The notes under the pieces are model-generated. The model made no database searches. It was given only the letters and a program-made list of their open reading frames with translations, and was not told the DNA's origin. The position numbers were made by a program, and so were the translations under genes. Source: Candidula unifasciata (taxonomy: Eukaryota; Mollusca; Gastropoda; Stylommatophora; Geomitridae). From it: a stretch of DNA of 64,000 bases. This document shows positions 55,791 to 64,000 of the stretch, piece after piece (positions within the stretch are counted from its first letter, which is position 1; each line of letters starts with the position of its first letter). Location of the stretch: NCBI GenBank assembly GCA_905116865.2, contig CAJHNH020000558.1, positions 222,239-286,238 on the forward strand, in the 5' to 3' direction.

Positions 55791-57722
55791 TTGTGACATC
55801 TTGTACAGGATACACAACTAATGCTGGGGTTGATTTGTGACATCTTGTACAGGATACACAACTAATGCTGGGGTTGGTTTGTGACATCTTGTACAGGATA
55901 CACAACTAATGCTGGGGTTGGTTTGTGACATCTTGTACAGGATACACAACTAATGCTGTGGGGTTGGTTTGTGACATTTTGTACAGGATACACAACTAAT
56001 GCTGTGGGGTTGGTTTGTGACATCTTGTACAGGATACACAACTAATTCTGTGGGGTTGATCTGTGACATCTTGTACAGGATACACAACTAATTCTGTGGG
56101 GTTGGTTTGTGACATCTTGTACAGGATACACAACTAATGCTGTGGGGTTGGTTTGTGACATCTTGTACAGGATACACAACTAATTCTGTGGGGTTGGTTT
56201 GTGACATCTTGTACAGGATACACAACTAATTCTGTGGGGTTGGTTTGTGACATCTTGTACAGGATACACAACTAATTCTGTGGGGTTGGTTTGTGACATC
56301 TTGTACAGGATACACAACTAATTCTGTGGGGTTGGTTTGTGACATCTTGTACAGGATACACAACTAATTCTGTGGGGTTGATCTGTGACATCTTGTACAG
56401 GATACACAACTAATGCTGTGGGGTTGGTTTGTGACATCTTGTACAGGATACACAACTAATGCTGTGGGGTTGGTTTGTGACATCTTGTACAGGATACACA
56501 ACTAATTCTGGGCTTAGTTTGTGACATCTTGTACAGGATACACAACTAATGCTGTGGGGTTGGTCTGTGACATCTTGTACAGGATACACAACTAATTCTG
56601 GGGTTGGTTTGTGACATCTTGTACAGGATACACAACTAATGCTGGGGTTGGTCTGTGACATCTAGTACAGGATACACAACTAATGCTGTGGGGTTGGTTT
56701 GTGACATCTTGTACAGGATACACAACTAATGCTGTGGGGTTGGTTTGTGACATCTTGTACAGGATACACAACTAATGCTGGGGTTGGTCTGTGACATCTT
56801 GTACAGGATACACAACTAATGCTGTGGGGTTGGTTTGTGACATCTTGTACAGGATACACAACTAATGCTGTGGGGTTGGTTTGTGACATCTTGTACAGGA
56901 TACACAACTAATGCTGTGGGGTTGGTTTGTGACATCTTGTACAGGATACACAACTAATGCTGGGGTTGGTCTGTGACATCTTGTACAGGATACACAACTA
57001 ATGCTGTGGGGTTGGTTTGTGACTTCTTGTACAGGATACACAACTAATGCTGTGGTTGGTCTGTGACATCTTGTACAGGATACACAACTAATGCTGTGGT
57101 TTGGGTTGTGACATCTTGTACAGGATACATAACTAATGCTGTGGTTGGTCTGTGACATCTTGTACAGGATACACAACTAATGCTGGGGTTGGTTTGAGAC
57201 ATCTTGTACAGGATACACAACTAATGCTGTGGGGTTGGTTTGTGACATTTTGTACAGGATACACAACTAATGCTGTGGTTGGTTTGTGACATCTTGTACA
57301 GGATACACAACCAATGCTGTGGGGTTGGTTTGTGACATCTTGTACTGGATACACAACTAATGCTGTGGGGTTGGTCTGTGACATCTTGTACAGGATACAC
57401 AACTAATGCTGTGGGGTTGGTTTGTGACATCTTGTACAGGATACACAACTAATGCTGTGGGGTTGGTTTGTGGCATCTTGTACAGGATACATAACTAATG
57501 CTGGGGTTGGTCTGTGACATCTTATACAGGATACACAACTAATGCTGGGGTTGGTCTGTGACATCTTGTACAGGATACACAACTAATGCTGGGGTTGGTC
57601 TGTGACATCTTGTACAGGATACACAACTAATGCTGGGGTTGGTCTGTGACTCTTGTACAGGATACACAACTAATGCTGGGGTTGGTCTGTGACATCTTGT
57701 ACAGGATACACAACTAATGCTT
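55775..57722 (+). repeat. 44-46 bp minisatellite, about 42 units, from a SINE A tail
   Basis: Unit aactaatgctg(tg)gggttgg, then t(t/c)tgtgacatcttgtaca and ggatacac. Length variants differ by the tg dinucleotide, and higher-order blocks of tt(c/t)tg and tgctg types alternate. The antisense Cys/Pro-rich frames shift with unit length and are not genes. Confidence 0.95.
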
Positions 57723-58449
57723 GTCATTTCATACTGTTAGATTAAACCATAATGTTTATATGTTCTGGTGCTGTGGCATTTTCAATAAGCTACAATGAAT
57801 TTACACAGCTGAAAGGTCAGTATTTCACTGGTTTCAACTGACAGCATTCTCAGCATACAATTTATATGTGTGTGATGGCATTTAATAAACTTGTTCTGGT
57901 ACTTTATTTTTAATTCACCCCAAACAAAGAAGTCCTGGATTATAAGGGAAAGTCCAATATTCTAGGGGTGTTATAGGCTGGGATTAGGGTCTTTGTCCGC
58001 CCCAACCCCATCAGAGACATGGGCTAACCCTATACCCTACCCATAACTCCCTTAGAATATTGGACTTCCTCAGGAACTCTGGGATTTCCTTTGGGGATGG
58101 CGGGAGGTGAATTAAAAATAAAGTACCCCTTTTTCTTTTCATTTTCCCTGCCAGTGTTTTCAGATGAGAAGGTCACAGGTCTCTGTGGGGGTGATGCCTG
58201 TCCTTTGCTGATCTTTACAGCTTGGTTTGCAGCAGAGTGTCAACTGTTCAGACCTAGAATCTTTCTAGTGCATGCAGAGAGCATCTGTGCACCACATATT
58301 CACTATCATGTGGTGCCTGTCCGCCCCATGGGTCAAGTTTCAAATGCCCAATCTTGAATTTCTTGTACATATGGATGAGGTCTGTTGTGTCCAGTTTGCA
58401 GTCTGAAAATGGTGATTTTTCTTTATTATGAGGTGGTTCAGATCAGATT
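57723..58449. other. No firm gene; frame at 58,091-58,357 unassigned
   Basis: An 88-codon frame without known domain. Nearby antisense sequence looks like decayed LINE. Nothing firm. Confidence 0.35.
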
Positions 58450-58650
58450 GCCTATAAGGCCTTTTACAGTAGAACATCTGGAAGAAAGGCCAGAGGAAGA
58501 CCCAGGAAAAAAATAGATAGATGGAGTAGCTGAATACGGCCAGAAGATCCAGAAAACTGTCACTCAAATCACGCAAGAGGCTCAAAACAAATATTTTAAA
58601 CCACAACACTGGGCTGCAACCCGGTAAAAGTGAAGAAGACAATAGATAGG
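58450..58650 (+). mobile_element. LINE 3' fragment
   Basis: Frame SRTSGRKARGRPRKKIDRW, then NCHSNHARGSKQIF and TTLGCNPV; similar to 31,740-31,860. Tail gaagaagac. Confidence 0.55.
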
Positions 58651-58721
58651 TAGATAGATTGGATCTTCAGGACTGTTCTGGATGGGGAGTGTTCCAAAGG
58701 GTTCTAACGGCTGCCTTGATC

Positions 58722-58950
58722 TGGTTGGTTGGTTAGTAGTTGTACCCCACCAGGACATCACACAAGCGATAAACACCCAGGGACACAATGTGCCACCATG
58801 CGGATGAGGATCACCCGTGGAGAGGTCCCAGAAACGCCTTTCAACCGTGAAGCCATATTTGTGGCCCGGCTATATTCAGGGCCCCCAGCAGAAGTCAGAG
58901 TGAGGCTTCAAATAGAAAAAAAAAATTTTGCATTCCACGTGGGGATGACT
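58722..58950 (+). mobile_element. Repeat C copy
   Basis: (ggtt)n head at 58,719-58,732, core ccccaccaggacatcacaca, 3' end with gcattccacgtggggatgac. Confidence 0.75.
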
Positions 58951-59039
58951 TTGTTGATTGCCTTGATCTGGGGTTTATTTTCTCTCATCAGTGCATCCTC
59001 TATGTGGCTGTTCTGTTTTGCTGTCTGTTTTTATAACTA

Positions 59040-59500
59040 GTCTGCTTCTTTATTGTCCATAATGTTGGCGTGGCCTTGCATTTACTGGAGCACAGTCTGT
59101 TTGGTTAGCTGGCCCATCTGATTCAGCAGAAGTCTTAGCTGGTTGAGCTGTAGTTTCTGATCATTTTGTGCTGCATTCACCACTGAGTAGTATGGACCCT
59201 GCTACCTCCAGCACCACTGCCTCTGCTTTGTAATCAGAGGAGTGTTTTCCATAGGTGGTGGAGCTTTGCTTCTCACACAAAATCGTCACATTTAACCAGC
59301 ATGCAGGCAGGGGGAGATTTAGGTTAAATGCGGCATATAAAATGTCTTAGCACTGCGGGCCAACAAAAGCCCTCAAAAATACTCCTGCAGTGTCAATGTG
59401 ATCAAAGGAGACTCAAATACTGCCCTTACTGGCGAAGTTGCTGTCTACGGGCGAGTCGCCGATAATTTGTTTTCCATAGAGACACTGCATTCTTATCGCA
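59040..59500 (-). mobile_element. LINE RNase H fragment
   Basis: Antisense TILCEKQSSTTYGKHSSDYK and AEAVVLEVAGSILLSGE resemble the E-containing second RNase H motif (Y.AE..A). Heavily decayed. Confidence 0.45.
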
Positions 59501-59805
59501 CGGACGGTCCATTTAGTACAGCTTCCTTTAGTGAGCCATCTCTGTGAACCTAGATCCATTGTATGTTGGGGAAGATTATCTTGTTTTAACATATGATTGG
59601 TGTTTGCTTGCATTTCTCAAGGGAAAAGTTCTCATTTGGTCACTATGCCATCTATGGTGTCATTGTTTGGTAAACAGCTGGTTGTCACAAACAAAACTAG
59701 CTCAAGCAGTCTATCACTGGTTTCAGCCAATCATACAACTTTTACCTTTTAAAACTACATTGTTTAACCAAAGAAATGTACAATGTGTGTGTAAATATAT
59801 ATATA

Positions 59806-59977
59806 TAGTGCAGACTGCTTAAGGCAATCTCAGATGTACAAATTTCTGTTGTGAAGAACAGTTTGTTTATCTCCAGCAATTTTTCTTACTTGAAGTCTTA
59901 TCTGAATGAGAAGAATTTCTGATAAGAACCACCATTTCTTGGGTCCTTGGTGAGTTCCACTTTTCAGGTCTGCACTG
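59806..59977. mobile_element. MITE, second copy
   Basis: tagtgcagactgcttaaggc to caggtctgcactg; interior matches 48,106-48,279 (cttgaagtcttatctgaatg against cttgaactcttgtctgaata). Confidence 0.6.
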
Positions 59978-60239
59978 TGCACATACATACACGCGCACAA
60001 TGTGGTGACATTTTGAAAAACAGACATTGGGTCTGTTTCCATGAAGGATTTTTGTATCACTGCTTTCAGCTGACAGTACTCCCAACATTTATGTTATTTT
60101 TTTAAATTGTACCTTGATCACGATTTGTTGCCTTAATTATGAACTTTGATTTATTTGTGTATATGACTGCAATTGGCTTTTTATGTTTGTGTATGATTGA
60201 TGGATGGATTTTATTTATATGTGAGTGGCTGGTATGTTT

Positions 60240-61790
60240 GTTTCAGGTTGATAGTATAAAGTGTTGTACAAACTATATTCTTGATAGTGTAAAGTGTTGT
60301 TGCACCATTTTCTTGATTTGTAAAATGCTGTGGCAACATATTCTTGATAGTGTACAGTTTTGTACAAAGTATATTTTTGTTAGTGTAAAATGATGTGGCA
60401 ACAAATTCTTGATAGTGTAAAGTGTTGCTGCGCTTTTTCTTGATATGTAAAATGCTGTGCAACATATTCTTGATACTGTAAAGTGTTGTGGCAACATATA
60501 TTCTTGATAGTGTAAAATGTAGTAAAGCATATATTTTTGATAATGTAAAGTGTTGTAGCAACATATTTTTCACAGTATAAAAAGTTGTAGCAACATGTGT
60601 TCTTGATAATGTAAACATGTTGTACATCATATATTCTTCATAGTATAGTGTTGTACAACATATATTCTTGGGAGTGTAGTGTTGTACATCATATATTCTT
60701 GGGAGTGTAGTGTTATACAACATATATTCTTGGGAGTGTAGTGTTATACAACATATATTCTTGGGAGTGTAGTGTTATACAACATATATTCTTGGGAGTG
60801 TAGTGTTATACAACATATATTCTTGGGAGTGTAGTGTTGTGCATCATATATTCTTTGTAGTATAGTCTTCTTCTTCTTCTTCACCAGCTGTACACTCTGG
60901 CGGAAAGTTCTGGTTGCTCGTCCACTAGTGAACTGCAGTCCTGCTCCAGAACCTGAGTGGTGCGTGTGCATCAGTTTTACAGATCTCATTCTCTTGAATA
61001 CAGACTGTTGGTTCCTTGCCTCTCCGGCAGATGCACTCCGACTTCAAAGGAATGTAGTATAGTGTTGTACAACATATATTCTTGGGAGTGTAGTGTTGTG
61101 GATCATATATTCTTTGTAGTATAGTGTTGTACAACATATATTCTTGAGAGTGTAGTGTTGTACATCATATATTCTTGTTAGTGTAGTGTTATAAAACATA
61201 TATTCTTGATAGTGTAGTGTTATACAACATATATTCTTGTTAGTGTAGTGTTATAAAACATATATTCTTGTTAGTGTAGTGTTATACAACATATATTCTT
61301 GTTAGTGTAGTGTTATACAACATATATTCTTGATAGTGTAGTGTTATAAAACATATATTCTTGTTAGTGTAGTGTTATACAACATATATTCTTGTTAGTG
61401 TAGTGTTATACAACATATATTCTTGATAGTGTAGTGTTATAAAACATATATTCTTGTTAGTGTAGTGTTATACAACATATATTCTTGATAGTGTAGTGTT
61501 ATACAACATATATTCTTGTTAGTGTAGTGTTATACAACATATATTCTTGTTAGTGTAGTGTTATACAACATATATTCTTGGGAGTGTAGTGTTGTACAAC
61601 ATATATTCTTGGGAGTGTAGTGTTGTACAACATATATTCTTGTTAGTGTAGTGTTGTACATCATATATTCTTGGGAGTGTAGTGTTATACAACATATATT
61701 CTTGGGAGTATAGTGTTATACAACATATATTCTTGTTAGTGTAGTGTTATAAAACATATATTCTTGTTAGTGTAAAAGTGTTCTGGCACA
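60240..61790 (+). repeat. 31-bp minisatellite, about 45 units, interrupted by SINE D
   Basis: Early units (60,250-60,640) are diverged (ttcttgatagtgtaaagtgt). Later units are near-identical acatatattcttg(g/t)(g/t)ag plus tgtagtgttatacaa. Unit subtypes (gggag, gttag, gatag) are clustered. Confidence 0.95.
60867..61052 (-). mobile_element. SINE D, 5'-truncated, inserted in the minisatellite
   Basis: Tail (cttctt)n at 60,867-60,882, then caccagctgtacactctggc to gatgcactccgacttcaaag. Perfect 11-bp target duplication tgtagtatagt at 60,856-60,866 and 61,053-61,063. Confidence 0.93.
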
Positions 61791-62056
61791 TATTCTTGTT
61801 TCTGCTAGGCCCCTTCAGAAATGTAGGATCAGCCCTTTTAGAAGGCCTGGGCAGCTCAAGGTGTGTATCAAGTTAGTTGCCTATCTTTTACAGCACATTG
61901 CAGACCGACCCTAGCATTTATTGGCTGTTGTGTGGTTCTTCTAGGCAGTTTTTGTGTTCAGTGGTTTGTCAATGCTTTCTTGTTATAAACAAATATATAC
62001 AAACTGTAGTTGTACTGTTATCAGGTTTTCTCAGCATGTGTCCTCTCGTCTTTTAG

Positions 62057-62146
62057 TCGGCTCTTGATTCACCAGAATTTATTTATGCTGCTAAGGATAG
62101 AAAATTGTTGAAAATGCAGGATCGCTGGCTGGAGGCTTTGCGGTGA
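62057..62146 (+). CDS. Candidate last exon of an unidentified gene
   Basis: Acceptor tcgtcttttag, then 29 codons, SALDSPEFIYAAKDRKLLKM and QDRWLEALR, and a stop. The composition is protein-like (mixed charged/hydrophobic, amphipathic ending), unlike nearby noise. An AATAAA at 63,569 could serve it. No preceding exon was recognised in 52-62 kb. I do not recognise the protein. Confidence 0.35.
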   Translation, partial: SALDSPEFIYAAKDRKLLKMQDRWLEALR

Positions 62147-62164
62147 TTATGATTTATTTATATA

Positions 62165-62361
62165 TATGTACTACAACTGCATGTTGGCCTGGGGAGAACG
62201 GCGATGGAAGGTACAATTTGTCAGAAAACAAGGCAGAGGTCAACCTTCCCAAACGTGGATACAAGGTGTTGAAGATGCATTGACTGTGAAAGCACATAGG
62301 GCTGAAGAATTAGCTACAGGGACTCTCAGGCGTGACCTGACAAGAGGGGCATTTTGTAAAG
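62165..62361 (+). mobile_element. LINE-3 3' end, interrupted by SINE D
   Basis: acaaggcagaggtcaacctt, gttgaagatgcattgactgt and aagaggggcattttgtaaag. It resumes at 62,656 (agcctgctgattgattg). Confidence 0.8.
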
Positions 62362-62644
62362 GACACTGTGTGGGTTCCAGGGCCCCATTGTGGAGAAAAC
62401 AAGAATAGACCCTCTGCCTCCCCAAAAGCATGTCGTAAGAGTCGACTAATTGGGGAGCTTCCTTTGAAATCGGAGTGCATCTGCCGGAGAGGCAAGGAAC
62501 CAACAGTCTGTATTCAAGAGAATGAGATCTGTAAAACTGATGCACACGCAACACTCAGGTTCTGGAGCAGGACTGCAGTTCAGTAGTGGATGAGCAACCA
62601 GAACTTTCCGCCAGAGTGTACAGCTGGTGAACGCGAAGAAGAAG
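62362..62644 (+). mobile_element. SINE D, full length (283 bp), with 11-bp target duplication
   Basis: Reference-quality copy: gacactgtgtgggttccagg, caagaatagaccctctgcct, gagtcgactaattggggagc, gaggcaaggaaccaacagtc, caggttctggagcaggactg, and a tail cgaagaagaag. Perfect duplication attttgtaaag at 62,351-62,361 and 62,645-62,655. Confidence 0.94.
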
Positions 62645-62714
62645 ATTTTGTAAAGAGCCTGCTGATTGATTGTGACTACCAATACAAAGAACAGCACCCA
62701 TTGACCGTATTTAT

Positions 62715-62905
62715 GCATGTATAGGCCACATGGAGAGAACTGATTGCCCACATCAGAAAGACTTGGTCGGCATTCTTTGGTTATTTGATGGGAAGGAGAA
62801 AACAGGTGTCAGTCATGACAATAGGAAAAGGAGGTTGAGAGAAAAGATGCTGGACAGTCTGACATCATGGCATGGAGGATCGTCTGTGTCAGAGTTGATT
62901 GAAAG
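62715..62905 (+). mobile_element. LINE-2 C-terminal fragment
   Basis: LIAHIRKTWSAFFGYLMG, then REKMLDSLTSWHGGSSVSEL; truncated where a SINE-like sequence begins. Confidence 0.7.
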
Positions 62906-63085
62906 TACCTCCAAAAAAAAAAATCCGTAACCTTACTGAGGATTTGAATCTGGCTCTCCTGCATGAGAGACCAGTGATCTTAACCCTTTGGCCAGTCGCT
63001 CCTAAATGGCAAAATACTGAGTAAAATTGCCAAGTAAAACCAGCAACAGACAACAGATGCTGGAGTCTTCTGTATGAATTTCTAG
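62906..63085. mobile_element. SINE A-like body with antisense tRNA-like segment
   Basis: gaggatttgaatctggctct reads on the minus strand as a B-box-like motif. It is followed by aatggcaaaatactgagtaa, aagtaaaaccagcaacagac and aacagatgctgg on the plus strand, which match the SINE A body. Confidence 0.5.
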
Positions 63086-63159
63086 TCCTTTAGCTCATTG
63101 AATGTTCCCATTAAGTTTAGTTTTCAGTATTTGCTTTTCGGCTAAATGGTTTGCTTTAG

Positions 63160-63310
63160 TGCAAGGCTATTCAACTAAGTTTACTATCACAGGCCAGAGG
63201 GCCGAGCCTTAGCGTAGAAAAATCAATAATACAAGAAACTGGCAATTATCCGCGGACTGTCGTTGAATATCACTTCTGTAATGTGTTGTATTTAGGACAA
63301 TTTTGGAGTG
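63160..63310. mobile_element. hAT-like fragment
   Basis: aaggctattcaactaagttt, ggccagagggccgagcctta and ctgtcgttgaatatcac resemble the element at 29,955-30,114. Confidence 0.35.
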
Positions 63311-64000
63311 ATTAAAAAACACGTCACTAATGCCTGTGTTGACCACTTTTAGGAGGTGTGGGAAGGGGGTCATATATCAAGAAACAAATGTCCAACTGAC
63401 GTAAACAAAATGAATGTCAAGTCTTGAGGTGTGTGCTACAAACATACTTCCTTATAACTCATCTTCCCTAGGAAGTGGGGAAAATGCTTACAACTATTAG
63501 AAGCCCTGACATTGTCATATTTAATTTCATCAGTAGTTTTCATTCCAGTTTGTAAAATGTGTGTTTTTAATAAACATGACTACATTTAGTAATTTGCTTG
63601 TTTGCACTTCTTTTATGTCTTTGTCGAGGTTTCAGCTTCACTGCAGTCGGGTTTCTCCATACCTACTCTGTTTCTATGCCAGTGAAAATCAAATGAAATG
63701 TCTTTCACTCTCCGTTTGAAAAACTGGTGAACAAAGCATTAGTCCCAGCAAAATTCAGAAATATACTGAATATCACGGCTCAGCAGCTGCTGAAATGAAA
63801 GGCATTCCACATGAAAAGCACAGCTCACATGGGCTGCATGAAGCACTAAACTCAGTAGTGGAGGCAGCGAAACCGTTCTCTTAGTTGAGAAATCAAAGAA
63901 CAACCCTGACAAAGTGTAGAGGATGTTATATGTGTGTGTTGGGTGTTCCAAAAGGAAATTAGTCAGAAGTATTCCTAGAGCTCTGTACTGCAGAAATAAA
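63311..64000. other. No recognisable gene; AATAAA at 63,569
   Basis: Contains the hexamer AATAAA in tttttaataaacatg at 63,569-63,574. Otherwise unassigned to the window end. Confidence 0.4.

Noticed and set aside
55648..57727. A series of Cys/Pro-rich antisense frames with repeated SCTRCH motifs
   Set aside because: They arise from the 44-46 bp minisatellite; unit length changes break the frame repeatedly and there is no start or splice logic.
60211..61137. Repetitive antisense frames rich in Tyr/Asn/Ile
   Set aside because: Translation of the 31-bp minisatellite.

Overview
The window is eukaryotic. It is intron-rich, A+T-rich, full of tetranucleotide microsatellites and minisatellites, and dominated by short 5'-truncated LINE pieces, SINEs and hAT-type MITEs. 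No prokaryotic gene organisation is visible. The repeat types, including SPIN/OposCharlie-like hAT copies, suggest an invertebrate, most plausibly a mollusc; that assignment is an inference.

One real protein-coding gene is recognised with good support. It is the C-terminal half of an animal Myb (A/B/c-Myb, closest in layout to B-Myb/MYBL2), on the + strand from 31,142 to 50,488. Seven phase-compatible exons carry, in order, the conserved blocks of the vertebrate Myb C-terminus: TPPSILRR, LPFSPSQ, the SPSLHTPTPFK block, a DDLGEVLKD block, a KKSAKR block, and a terminal VACGMTRDQLDM motif that corresponds to the MuvB (LIN9-LIN52) binding segment of B-Myb. The R1-R3 DNA-binding repeats were not found upstream, so the 5' part lies outside the window or was missed. 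The 3'UTR is a transcribed minisatellite of about 1.2 kb with a poly(A) signal at 52,148.

Region 1-31,141 is repeat-rich and holds no gene I can name. It contains LINE fragments of several families, GAA-tailed SINEs (family D), tRNA-derived SINEs (families A, B, F), a 3'-hairpin repeat (family C, possibly Helentron/HINE-like), two SPIN-like hAT MITEs, and a perfect GATA array of about 1.65 kb beside a GACA array. A CpG-dense segment lies at about 26.1-27.2 kb. Region 31-50.5 kb is the Myb gene, with introns packed by the same families. Region 52-64 kb is again repeats. It includes a 1.9-kb minisatellite derived from a SINE tail, a 1.5-kb minisatellite split by a SINE insertion, and one short unassigned candidate exon at 62,057-62,146.

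The most informative content is a set of nested insertions whose target-site duplications (TSDs) can be read by eye: 2505-2735, 5899-6170, 14031-14227, 28302-28552, 39219-39476, 42886-44014, 44124-44399, 45816-46270, 53750-54016, 54285-54511, 60867-61052 and 62362-62644. They define the element ends and give relative ages. Family letters (SINE A, B, D, F; repeat C; LINE-1 to LINE-4) are labels used only in this annotation.
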